A stretch of DNA of 64,000 bases from Gemmatimonas phototrophica (GTDB taxonomy: Bacteria > Gemmatimonadota > Gemmatimonadetes > Gemmatimonadales > Gemmatimonadaceae): assembly GCF_000695095.2 (NCBI RefSeq), contig NZ_CP011454.1, positions 1,674,001 to 1,738,000 on the forward strand, in the 5' to 3' direction. Position numbers and translations under genes: made by a program. The notes beneath the pieces were generated by a model. The model worked only from the letters and a program-made list of their open reading frames with translations. It was not told where the DNA came from and did not search any database. Each line of letters starts with the position of its first letter. Positions within the stretch are counted from its first letter, which is position 1. This document shows, piece after piece, positions 34,388 to 42,040 of this stretch.

Positions 34388-36382
34388 TTACAGGTCGGCG
34401 CTGAGGCGAAGCACCAGGGTGCGTCCGGCCGCATTGGCAAACTCCTTGTACCTCGACATGAAGTCACGGTAGCGCGCATTGGTCAGATTGCGCACACTCA
34501 GGTCAATGTGCACCAGCCCGCGCGGGGTAAGCCGGCTGAAGCCCGCCCCGGCGTGCAGCACCGCCCATGGCGGCGGCGCGAAGTCATCGCGAAAGGTGCG
34601 GGTCTGTCGGGCGTTCCACTCGCCCGAGAGCGAGAGCGAGCGGCCCGGTCCCTTTTCATCCCAACGCACCGTCCCCATGGTGCGGAAGGGAGGCACAAAG
34701 GGAAGGGCACTGCGGTCGGCGGTATTGGTGGCCCGTACCATGTCGGTGCTGCTGCTCGCGCTGAAGCCCCGCGCCAGCGGGATCGTGAAGGCGGCTTCCA
34801 CCCCAACCAGGCGCGCGTTCCCCTGCCGTACTTCGAGGGAATCCAGGGCGCGCCCCGGGAGTCCCACCGGGGCGAGGTAGATGTAGTCGCGAATGCGATT
34901 CACGTAGCCAGTGACTTCACCGGAGACCCGTGCGGTACGCAGGCGCACGCCGAGGTCGGTGTTCGCACTCGTTTCCACTCGCAGGTCGGCGCGGCCAATT
35001 TCAAAGGCCCGTGTGCCCTCGTGAAAGCCGTTGGCAAAGAGGTCGCTGGCACTGGGGGCGCGGAATCCACGGGCCACGTTGAACGCGACGGACACGGGAG
35101 CGGTGGCCTTGTACACGGCCCCCATGGTACCGGTGGCGGCGTTGAAGGCGCGCGAGGTGGGCGCCAGCTGTAGCACCGGATTCCCAGGGGTACTCAGCGT
35201 GCGCCAGTCGTAACGGGCGCCTCCCGACAACGACCAGTCGCCCAGGGTGCGCTGCTCCAGCAGATATACACCAGTGGATTGCGTGCGATTGTCGGGAATG
35301 AGCGTTTCGTTGCCAAACGTTCGGAACTGTGTGGACTGCACTGCAGTGCCAATCACGCCGGTAAAGCCGGCCCACGGTGCGTGATGCCAATGCGCGAAGG
35401 CAGTGGCCGTGCGCGACCGCAGTCCCAGCGTGACGTCGGGGGTGGTGGCGCCATCAAATTCGGCGCGACGATTGTCTTCGTAGCCGGCCTGCAGCTGCAG
35501 CCGTTGCGCACCGCGTTTCACGTTGCTCTCGATGGTGAGCCGCTGCGTGCGAATACGCTGCCGGCCATCGTATCCTGGCGCGGTGAGCGGATCGTCGGCA
35601 ATGCGAATGGTTTCGTCGCGCGTGGAGGCGGTGACTTCCAGATCGTGCTGCGGCGCGTGCCACCCGGTGGTGGCTTCGAGGTAGCCGGTCACGTTGCCGG
35701 TGTTGAATACGGTGCCGGTGGGGGTACGCAAATCGTCGGCCCGTCGGCCGGTGCCGGAGAGACGCCAGCCGAACGCACCGCGCGCGCCTTCACCCACGAG
35801 GGTAGCCGACGGGGCAAGATTGGCCGAGTTGTAGGCCAACGACATGCGCCCGCGCACCACATTCTGCGGCCCTTCGGCGCTGGGCAACCGGCGGCGCACC
35901 ACGTTCACCACACCGCCCAGCGCATCACTGCCGTAGAGCACACTGGCCGGCCCTTTCACCACTTCCAGCCGTTCGGCGTCGGCGCTCTCCACGTTGGGCG
36001 AGTGGTCGTGTCCCCATTGCTGCGTCTCAGTGCGCTGCCCATTGGCGAGCGTGACCACCCGGTTATTGGTGAGCCCGCGAATGACCGGCTTACCAATACC
36101 GGTGGTCATGGAGAGCGACCGCACGCCGGGGATGAGTTCGAGCGTTTCGCCCAGCGAGGCCCCCTGGCTTCGGCGCAGTTGGGCGCCGGCCAGCTGCGCG
36201 GTGGGCTGCGCAATGCGCCGGGCGTCGGTGGCCACCGCGGTGGCCGTGACCTGCATGGTGGGGAGGGCGCGCGCCGAGTCGGCGGCCGGTGGTTTAGCCG
36301 GTGCGGGGCGGGGGGGCTGCGGTAGCGGCTGCCCCATCCCGGCGGCACAGATGAGGCAAAAGGCAATGATCGTGCTGGACAT
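34388..36382 (-). CDS. TonB-dependent outer-membrane receptor, probable metal or metallophore uptake
   Basis: This 664-residue receptor has a short signal (MSSTIIAFCLICAAGMGQP), a proline-rich spacer, and a plug with GETLELIPGVRSLSMTTGIG, KPVIRGLTNNRVVTLANGQR, and VVKGPASVLYGSDALGGVVN. A loop, TQQWGHDHSPNVES, is His/Asp-rich, as in some zinc receptors. The barrel ends FANAAGRTLVLRLSADL. A DtxR/MntR-like palindrome and a promoter overlap the start (see 36387-36410), so metal-controlled expression is inferred. The ATG at 36382 is used; the TTG at 36388 lies inside the palindrome. The downstream serine hydrolase and ankyrin genes may share the transcript. Confidence 0.9.
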   Translation of the reverse strand: MSSTIIAFCLICAAGMGQPLPQPPRPAPAKPPAADSARALPTMQVTATAVATDARRIAQPTAQLAGAQLRRSQGASLGETLELIPGVRSLSMTTGIGKPVIRGLTNNRVVTLANGQRTETQQWGHDHSPNVESADAERLEVVKGPASVLYGSDALGGVVNVVRRRLPSAEGPQNVVRGRMSLAYNSANLAPSATLVGEGARGAFGWRLSGTGRRADDLRTPTGTVFNTGNVTGYLEATTGWHAPQHDLEVTASTRDETIRIADDPLTAPGYDGRQRIRTQRLTIESNVKRGAQRLQLQAGYEDNRRAEFDGATTPDVTLGLRSRTATAFAHWHHAPWAGFTGVIGTAVQSTQFRTFGNETLIPDNRTQSTGVYLLEQRTLGDWSLSGGARYDWRTLSTPGNPVLQLAPTSRAFNAATGTMGAVYKATAPVSVAFNVARGFRAPSASDLFANGFHEGTRAFEIGRADLRVETSANTDLGVRLRTARVSGEVTGYVNRIRDYIYLAPVGLPGRALDSLEVRQGNARLVGVEAAFTIPLARGFSASSSTDMVRATNTADRSALPFVPPFRTMGTVRWDEKGPGRSLSLSGEWNARQTRTFRDDFAPPPWAVLHAGAGFSRLTPRGLVHIDLSVRNLTNARYRDFMSRYKEFANAAGRTLVLRLSADL

Positions 36383-36417
36383 AAACAAAGTTTAGGTAAT
36401 CCTAAACTTTGACGCAA
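36382..36417 (-). promoter_or_regulatory. Predicted sigma-70-type promoter with start at the receptor ATG
   Basis: On the minus strand TTGCGT (36417-36412) is followed by a 17-base spacer and TAAACT (36394-36389). Six bases later comes the A of the ATG. The expected transcript would begin at or within a base or two of the start codon, implying leaderless translation. No ribosome binding site is present. This is a reading of the sequence, not a mapped start. Confidence 0.5.
36387..36410 (-). promoter_or_regulatory. DtxR/MntR-like operator palindrome
   Basis: Perfect 10-bp arms, AAAGTTTAGG and CCTAAACTTT, flank TAAT. The core TTTAGG-N4-CCTAAA resembles boxes of DtxR-family iron or manganese repressors (known family feature). 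It covers the spacer and -10 of the predicted promoter, so bound repressor would block polymerase. The gene it controls is the TonB receptor. Confidence 0.75.
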
Positions 36418-36439
36418 GCGACCCCAGCTAATGAGAAGT

Positions 36440-36560
36440 GCTAATCCGTTCAAATCAGCTCAATCCGGAAAATCCGTGGCCCGGCTCGGCCGGCTCCGGG
36501 ACCGTGCGGCAAAGCCGCACCACGGATGACACGAATTGAACGGAATTTCGCGGATTGACT
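36440..36560. repeat. Palindromic array H (AATCCGN words)
   Basis: The left arm (about 36440-36480) reads CTAATCCGTTCAAATC, CTCAATCCGG, AAAATCCGTGG. The right arm (about 36519-36560) reads CCACGGATGACACGAATTGA, ACGGAATTTCGCGGATTGA. They are inverted and imperfect. The centre contains two smaller hairpins (CCGGCTCGGCCGG and GTGCGGCAAAGCCGCAC). It lies between the start region of the TonB receptor and the end of the aminotransferase gene. Confidence 0.75.
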
Positions 36561-36573
36561 TCCGCGAAGGCGC

Positions 36574-37842
36574 TTAGCGTGCCCGGGCGACCATGGCTTG
36601 GAGTCGTCCAACGGCGTCCGTTACGGACACTTCGTCCGGCCCAAACGAAAAGCGCAGATACTGACGGAAGCGCGACGTATGGTCGGCCCGGCGCTTGCCC
36701 GGATTGATATCAAAGAAGCTGCCGGGCACGCTAATGACCTTTTCGTGCAGCGCCGCCTCAAAGAACGTTTCGCCGTCGTTGAGTGGCGCGGGGAGGCTGG
36801 CCACATTCGCCCATACGTAGAAGCCGCCGTCGGGCTCGTGTTCCACCGTGAGACCGGCCGCGCGCAGGCCGTCCACCAGAATGCGGCGCTTCTTGGCAAA
36901 GGCTTCGTGAATGGCCACCACTTCCTGACGGGCACGGGTGGGCTCCAGCAGCGTGCAGGCGGCTTCCTGCAGTGGCCGGTTGCCACCGCCATCCAGGAAA
37001 CTGCCGGCGCTGGTGGCGGCCTCAATGACACTGGCCGGACCCACAATCCAGCTCAGGCGCCATCCGGGGCAGCGCCAGCCTTTCGTGAGGCCGTCGAGAA
37101 TGACCACCGGGTCACTGTTCACATCTTCCACGAACTCGGCTGCGCTCACTGTGGCGCCTTCCACCAGCCCCTCATCCCACAGGTAGTGGGAATAGAACTC
37201 GTCGAGAATGAGCGTGCACTTGAGCTCACGCGCTTCGTGCACCCACGCCGCCAGTGCACTGCCGCGCAAGACGCGCCCCGTGGGGTTGGCCGGGTTAGAG
37301 AGCAGCAGCGCGCCCAGCCCGCGACCGGTAATCTCGCGCCGCAGGTTCTTGGTGCTGAGCGCGTAGCCCGCTTCGGGTTCCAGCAAGAGCGGAATGGCGC
37401 TAAACGTTCCGAAGATTTCGAGCAGCTCTTCGTAGGCCGTGTAGTCGGGGAGCACATGTCCGAGGTTCACGTTGCCCAGCGAGGCCACCACGCGCGTGAG
37501 CGATGACCGACCACCGCCGCAGATGCACACATTCTCCGGGCCGTACTGACTCGCTTTGCCCTGGCGGTAGCGGGCGTTGTACAAGTTGGCGACCGCTTTG
37601 CGCAGCGCGTCAATGCCACCCACCGGCGCGTACTCATAGTCGTCGGCACTGATGGTGACATCAGTGGGGCGCGGCGGCGATCCCGGGAGGGGGCCCGTTT
37701 CGGGCTGCCCTTGCCCCAGGTTGCACCACCCCGGTGCACCGGCGCGGAAGCCCTGCTCCCGGGCACGATCCATGACATAGATGACGCCCGTGCGCGGCAC
37801 AGGGCGGAAACCAGGAACGGGGGCGGCATTGGGTTCGGTCAT
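36574..37842 (-). CDS. PLP-dependent class I/II aminotransferase
   Basis: The ATG at 37842 gives a 422-residue enzyme with fold type I aminotransferase motifs: WCNLGQGQPETGPLPG, EYAPVGGIDALRKAVANLY, CGGGRSSLTRVVASL, LLLSNPANPTGRVL, TLILDEFYSHYLW and the PLP lysine in LDGLTKGWRCPGWRLSW. The C-terminus carries GGFYVWANVA and RFSFG with the substrate-carboxylate Arg. The amino-acid specificity cannot be read. It is transcribed away from the TIM-barrel gene at 38063; the 220 bp between them hold array C. Confidence 0.9.
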   Translation of the reverse strand: MTEPNAAPVPGFRPVPRTGVIYVMDRAREQGFRAGAPGWCNLGQGQPETGPLPGSPPRPTDVTISADDYEYAPVGGIDALRKAVANLYNARYRQGKASQYGPENVCICGGGRSSLTRVVASLGNVNLGHVLPDYTAYEELLEIFGTFSAIPLLLEPEAGYALSTKNLRREITGRGLGALLLSNPANPTGRVLRGSALAAWVHEARELKCTLILDEFYSHYLWDEGLVEGATVSAAEFVEDVNSDPVVILDGLTKGWRCPGWRLSWIVGPASVIEAATSAGSFLDGGGNRPLQEAACTLLEPTRARQEVVAIHEAFAKKRRILVDGLRAAGLTVEHEPDGGFYVWANVASLPAPLNDGETFFEAALHEKVISVPGSFFDINPGKRRADHTSRFRQYLRFSFGPDEVSVTDAVGRLQAMVARAR

Positions 37843-37875
37843 AACGCAATATAGAGGCAGCACGCGGGCTCAGTA

Positions 37876-37988
37876 GAACTGACGACTCAAAACTCCAACT
37901 CAAAACTCACCACTCGTCGCGGGGCTGAGGAGTCATGAGTCTTGAGTTGGAGTTATGAGTGGTGAGTTCAAGTTCTGAGTGGTAAGTA
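37876..37988. repeat. Palindromic heptad array C (ACTCANN words)
   Basis: The left arm reads ACTCAAA ACTCCA ACTCAAA ACTCACC ACTCGTC (37884-37918). The right arm reads the complement type: CATGAGT CTTGAGT TGGAGT TATGAGT GGTGAGT (37933-37966) and then TTCTGAGT. The loop is GCGGGGCTGAG-like. Here the fixed part is ACTCA rather than ACTGA. It lies between two divergent genes, the aminotransferase and the TIM-barrel protein, where promoters would be expected. Confidence 0.85.
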
Positions 37989-38062
37989 TTCCCGCCGCGA
38001 TGTACGCGTTGGTTCGGCACCAGGGCGCTTACCAATCGCCAGCCCCGACTTCAATATCCCCC

Positions 38063-38956
38063 ATGCATCGACGCGAATTCCTCCGCTATAGCGGCCTGGG
38101 CGTGGCTACCTGGGCCACGGGTACGGGCATCTCCTGGGCAGCCCCCATGCAGGTCGGGTGCGCGGCCATTACCTGGGGTGGCAACGACCCGGCGGCCATT
38201 GCCGATATTGCCGCCGCCGGGTATCCCGGGATTCAACTACGGGCGTCGGCGGTACAGCGCTGGCGTGAAACGCCAGAGGTGCTCAAGGCCCTGCTGGCTC
38301 AGCATCGCCTCGCGTTTCCGGTACTCTCCAGCGGGAGTGTGCCCTTTGAGGCGGCGCGACTGGCGGATGCGGTGGCGCTCCATGTGCAGCAAGCACGATT
38401 TGCCCGAGCTACGGGCTGCACGTTCCTGCAGGTCACCGACGAACGGCCGCGCAACTCCACCCCGGTGCCCGACGACTACGCCCGCATGGGCCGTGCCCTC
38501 TCCGACATTGGCGCCCGCGTCGCCGATGAAGGCGTGACGCTCGTCTACCACAATCACATGAACGCGCTGGGCGAGCGCCCCGACGAAGTGGCGCGCATTC
38601 TCGACGCCGCCAAAACGGACCATGTGAAGCTGCTGCTCGATGTCGCCCACTGGCAGGCCGCTGGAGGCGATCCGGTGGCTGCGGTATCACAATACGCGTC
38701 GCGCATTGCCGTCGTGCATCTCAAGGATCTGGAGCGGCCCGCTCCGGGCGGATCCGCTACGTCGTACCGCTTTCGTGAACTCGGCGCGGGGCGCGTCAAT
38801 CTGCCCGGCGTGCTCGCGGCACTCAACACAACGGGCTTTGGCGGCTGGGGCATTGTGGAGCTGGATGGTGTACCCGATCCCGCCCAGTCACCTCGTTACT
38901 ACGCCGAAGGCTCTCGCCGCTATCTCGAAACGCACAACGTGCGCGTCACGCGCTAG
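38063..38956 (+). CDS. Exported sugar phosphate isomerase/epimerase-like TIM-barrel protein
   Basis: The ATG at 38063 gives a 297-residue protein starting MHRREFLRYSGLGVATW, a Tat-like signal (RREFL) with a hydrophobic stretch. The AP-endonuclease-2-type barrel shows AITWGGND, GYPGIQLRASAV, VTLVYHNHMNALG (metal His), KLLLDVAHWQAAGGDP (metal Asp/His), RIAVVHLKDLE and GWGIVELDG (Glu). Members act on free or oxidised sugars, including 3-keto-glycosides. It lies 8 bp before a gluconate 2-dehydrogenase subunit-3-like gene and is the first gene of a three-gene cassette ending in a GMC oxidoreductase. Confidence 0.85.
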   Translation: MHRREFLRYSGLGVATWATGTGISWAAPMQVGCAAITWGGNDPAAIADIAAAGYPGIQLRASAVQRWRETPEVLKALLAQHRLAFPVLSSGSVPFEAARLADAVALHVQQARFARATGCTFLQVTDERPRNSTPVPDDYARMGRALSDIGARVADEGVTLVYHNHMNALGERPDEVARILDAAKTDHVKLLLDVAHWQAAGGDPVAAVSQYASRIAVVHLKDLERPAPGGSATSYRFRELGAGRVNLPGVLAALNTTGFGGWGIVELDGVPDPAQSPRYYAEGSRRYLETHNVRVTR

Positions 38957-38964
38957 GAGTCGGC

Positions 38965-39555
38965 ATGGAACGACGCGAACTCCTGCAGCTGGTCATGTCT
39001 ACCGGCGCGTTGGCAACGCTGCAGCAGCTGTCGGTAGACGACGTGGCCGCCTTTGGCGAACAGGTGCATCGCGCCGCCGCCTCACTCGCCAACACCGCTG
39101 ACAGTCAGCGCGCGTGGGCCGTGCTCACCGCCGCACAGGCTCGCACGGTGCAGGTGATGGCCGAGGACATCATTCCGCGCACCAGTACCCCTGGTGCGAC
39201 CGATGCCAACGTCACCGCGTTCATTGATCGCATGTTGGCCGAATGGTACACAGCAGCTGAGCGCGATGTGGTGTTGCAGGGACTTCCCGTGTTGAATACC
39301 CGCGCCGTGGCCATGGGAGGAGCGTCATATGTGGCGCTGCCCGCCGCTCGCCGGGTGGCGTTGCTGGAAGCGCTCGACGGCGAAGTGACGGCGCTACGCC
39401 GTAGCAACGGTGCGGCCGCCAATGCACACTGGTTCAGCACCATCAAGTATCTCACGGTGTTTGGCTACTGCACGTCGGAGCCGGGTATGAGCAAGCACCT
39501 GGACGCCTGGCCCCTCACCGGGCGCTACGATGGCAATGCCCCCGTGCGGAACTGA
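38965..39555 (+). CDS. Gluconate 2-dehydrogenase subunit 3-like protein
   Basis: This 196-residue protein has a strong ribosome binding site (AGGAG, 6 bases before the ATG). It starts MERRELLQLVMSTGALATL, a Tat-like signal. The segment TAAQARTVQVMAEDIIPRTS, then TDANVTAFIDRMLAEWYTAAE and a KYLTVFGYCTSEPGMSKHL segment, are typical of the small subunit that accompanies flavin-containing gluconate or glycoside dehydrogenases. The subunit helps export or electron transfer by the GMC partner, which starts 6 bp downstream. No cytochrome subunit gene is adjacent. Confidence 0.88.
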   Translation: MERRELLQLVMSTGALATLQQLSVDDVAAFGEQVHRAAASLANTADSQRAWAVLTAAQARTVQVMAEDIIPRTSTPGATDANVTAFIDRMLAEWYTAAERDVVLQGLPVLNTRAVAMGGASYVALPAARRVALLEALDGEVTALRRSNGAAANAHWFSTIKYLTVFGYCTSEPGMSKHLDAWPLTGRYDGNAPVRN

Positions 39556-39561
39556 ACTGAC

Positions 39562-41292
39562 ATGACGCACATGCCCTTGGAAGGTGGACCCGTCAACATC
39601 CAACCGCGCGCCGTGACCTACGACGCGATTGTCATTGGGTCGGGCATTACCGGTGGCTGGGCCGCCAAAGAACTCACGGAGCGCGGGCTGCGGACGCTGG
39701 TGCTCGAAGCCGGGCGCCCGGTGTCACCCGATCGCGACTCGCGCGAGCATGTGGCGCCATTCGAGATGCGCTTCCGCGGCCTGGGAGATCGGCGGGCCGT
39801 CGAAGCGCGTCAGCCCGTGCAGCGCAACTCGGTATCGTTTGACGAGATCAGTCAGCGCTACTGGATTGATGACATCGAGAACCCCTACAGCACGCCGGCC
39901 GATCAGCCCTTCGATTGGTTCCGCGCGCGACAGGTGGGCGGCAAATCCATCATCTGGGGACGCCAGGTCTATCGCATGAGTGACCTCGATTTTGAGGCCA
40001 ATCTGCGCGACGGCGTGGGTGTCGACTGGCCCATTCGCTACCGCGACATTGCCCCGTGGTATGACCACGTGGAGCGATTTATGGGCGTGACCGGGCAGCG
40101 GGAAAACATTCCCCATTTACCCGACAGCGTTTTTGATCCGCCCATGGCACTCAATGTGGTGGAGCAGCACGTTCGCGATGGCATCGCGGCGCGCTTCGGG
40201 CGCGATCGCGTGCTCACCATTGGTCGCGCCGCCGTGCTCACGGCGCCACGGCCCGGACGCGCCGCCTGTCACTATTGTGGCCCCTGTCAGCGCGGCTGCA
40301 TGACGCGCTCGTACTTCAGCTCCATCAACGCCACCCTGCCGGCGGCGCGCGCCACCGGTCGCCTCACACTGCGCCCGTGGAGCATTGTCCGATCACTCGA
40401 GATTGATCCGTCCACTCGGCGCATTCGCAGTGTCCACGTGATTGATGGACAAACCGGACAGGAGCATCGCTTTACAGCGCGCGTGATCTTTCTCTGCGCC
40501 AGTGCCATTGAGAGTGCCCGCATTCTGCTCAACTCGGCCACCACCGGCGCGGAGAACGGGCTCGCCAATGCGAGTGATCAGGTGGGGCGCAACATCATGG
40601 ACCACATCAAGAATGCCGGCGCTACCGGCACCATTGACGGGTTCCTCGACAAACGGGTGGTGGGCAATCGTCCCAACGGCATTTATGTGCCGCGGTTCCG
40701 CAACATTGGCAGCACGCACCCTGACTTCATTCGTGGGTATGGCTTTCAGGGCGGGGCGCAGCGCAGTGGGTGGCAACAGCTCACCAGAGCGCCCGGCATT
40801 GGCGCGGCCTTTAAGCAGCAGCTGCGCGAACTGGGTGCGTGGACCATGACCTTCAACGGCTATGGCGAAACGCTGCCTATGCCGCACAACCGGGCCACGG
40901 TGCATCCCACGCTCACCGACAAGTGGGGCATTCCGTCGCTGCACATCAGCACGCAGTGGTCGCCCAACGAACTGGCGCTGCACCGCGACATGAAGGTGGG
41001 GGCGGCTGAACTGCTGGAAGCCGCCGGGGCGAAAAACATTCAGCCCACAACGCGCCCGCCGAGCACCATGGGCAACGCCAATCATGAGATGGGCACGGCG
41101 CGCATGGGGCGTGACCCCAAGACGTCCGTGCTGAACGAGTGGAATCAGGCGTGGGATGTGCCCAACCTGTTCGTCACCGACGGCGCCGCGATGGCGTCGA
41201 GTGGCTGTCAGAATCCGACGCTGACGTACATGGCGCTCACGGCCAGGGCGGTGGACTATGCGGTGCAGGCGCTCAAGCGGCGGGAGTTGTAG
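39562..41292 (+). CDS. GMC family FAD-dependent oxidoreductase (sugar dehydrogenase large subunit)
   Basis: This 576-residue flavoprotein has the dinucleotide motif YDAIVIGSGITGGWAAKEL near residues 20-38 and LVLEAGRPV after it. A cysteine cluster, CHYCGPCQRGC, near residue 235 is common in gluconate/glycoside dehydrogenase large subunits. The C-terminal GMC part carries NANHEMGTARMG (active-site His) and SSGCQNPTLTYMAL (active-site Asn). With the subunit-3-like partner 6 bp upstream it should oxidise a sugar or glycoside in the periplasm. LacA/LacC-type 3-dehydrogenases have this layout; the substrate here is inferred only by analogy. It has no own signal, so export with the Tat-bearing partner is likely. 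Confidence 0.9.
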   Translation: MTHMPLEGGPVNIQPRAVTYDAIVIGSGITGGWAAKELTERGLRTLVLEAGRPVSPDRDSREHVAPFEMRFRGLGDRRAVEARQPVQRNSVSFDEISQRYWIDDIENPYSTPADQPFDWFRARQVGGKSIIWGRQVYRMSDLDFEANLRDGVGVDWPIRYRDIAPWYDHVERFMGVTGQRENIPHLPDSVFDPPMALNVVEQHVRDGIAARFGRDRVLTIGRAAVLTAPRPGRAACHYCGPCQRGCMTRSYFSSINATLPAARATGRLTLRPWSIVRSLEIDPSTRRIRSVHVIDGQTGQEHRFTARVIFLCASAIESARILLNSATTGAENGLANASDQVGRNIMDHIKNAGATGTIDGFLDKRVVGNRPNGIYVPRFRNIGSTHPDFIRGYGFQGGAQRSGWQQLTRAPGIGAAFKQQLRELGAWTMTFNGYGETLPMPHNRATVHPTLTDKWGIPSLHISTQWSPNELALHRDMKVGAAELLEAAGAKNIQPTTRPPSTMGNANHEMGTARMGRDPKTSVLNEWNQAWDVPNLFVTDGAAMASSGCQNPTLTYMALTARAVDYAVQALKRREL

Positions 41293-41301
41293 CCCAACCC
41301 G

Positions 41302-41859
41302 TTACGGCAGCCGCTCCCCGCGAGCGCAGCAGGCGATGAGCGTGGCCAGCCGAGATTCCCGGGTGGCCTCACGCTTCGCGCTCACGACCCACCAGACGGC
41401 CTGCTTGCGATAGCCAGCCGGCAGCGTGGCAAAGAACGTGGCGGCCTTGGTGTTGGCCGCGAGCATGCCGGCATAGGGCTCAGGTAGCTCCGCCGTGCGC
41501 TGCTCAAAAGCGTAGACGCCGGTCTTGTTTGCGGTGCGCGCTTCAAAGGCCCGAATCCCGGCCGGTTGCATCAGTCCGGCCGCGGTGAGCTCTTCCACAT
41601 GCTTCACATTGACCGCACTCCAGATGCTCTTCGCTTTGCGCGGCGTGAAGCGAATGCTGTAGCGGGACTCGTCCACCCGGTGCCGCACGCCATCAATCCA
41701 GCCGTAGCAGAGCGCTTCGCGTACGCTCTCGGTCCATGTCATGCTGGGCGTTCCGCTGTCCACTCTGTGGAAGCCCACGAGCAGTTCGGTGGCGGAAGCG
41801 TGGTGCTGCTTCAGCCAGGCGCGAAAAGCGGAAGGGGTGGGGAAGTAGGTGGGGGGCAT
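41302..41859 (-). CDS. YdeI/OmpD-associated family protein
   Basis: The ATG at 41859 gives a 185-residue soluble protein. The family signature is clear: AFRAWLKQHHASATELLVGF, SVREALCYGWIDGVRHRVDE, YSIRFTPRKAKSIWSAVNVK and VEELTAAGLMQPAGI. A C-terminal helical part with LPAGYRKQAVWWVVSAKREATR matches the usual YdeI tail. The family is linked in some bacteria to antimicrobial peptide or bacteriocin tolerance, but its biochemical role is unknown. It is convergent with the GMC gene (9 bp between), and array D begins directly upstream of its start codon. An upstream extension to 41907 runs into the array and is unlikely. Confidence 0.88.
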   Translation of the reverse strand: MPPTYFPTPSAFRAWLKQHHASATELLVGFHRVDSGTPSMTWTESVREALCYGWIDGVRHRVDESRYSIRFTPRKAKSIWSAVNVKHVEELTAAGLMQPAGIRAFEARTANKTGVYAFEQRTAELPEPYAGMLAANTKAATFFATLPAGYRKQAVWWVVSAKREATRESRLATLIACCARGERLP

Positions 41860-41865
41860 GGGGGG

Positions 41866-42039
41866 AAACTGAGAACTGAAAACTCGAACTGACAACTGAT
41901 AACTCAAACTGACAACTGAAAACTCAAACTGACAACTGAAAACTCAAACTGACAACTGAAAACTCGTCAGCCTCAAGAAGTTGTCAGTAATCAGTCGAAG
42001 TTCTCAGTTCTCAGTTCGAGTTTTCAGTTGTCAGTCGTC
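41866..42039. repeat. Palindromic heptad array D with four 20-bp tandem units
   Basis: Four tandem 20-bp units lie at 41881-41960. The last three are identical (AACTCAAACTGACAACTGAA) and the first differs at two positions. Each unit is ACTGANN, ACTGANN, ACTC-A (7+7+6). The right arm at 41980-42037 reads GTTGTCAGTAATCAGTCGAA, then TTCTCAGTTCTCAGTTCGAG and TTTTCAGTTGTCAGTC. It fills the gap between the start of the YdeI gene and the stop of the S9 peptidase gene. Confidence 0.9.
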
Positions 42040-42040
42040 C

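Noticed and set aside
41866-42039. Array D (and F) as a CRISPR array
   Set aside because: The units are contiguous 20-bp tandems without unique spacers, and they occur in both orientations as palindromic arms. No cas genes are present.
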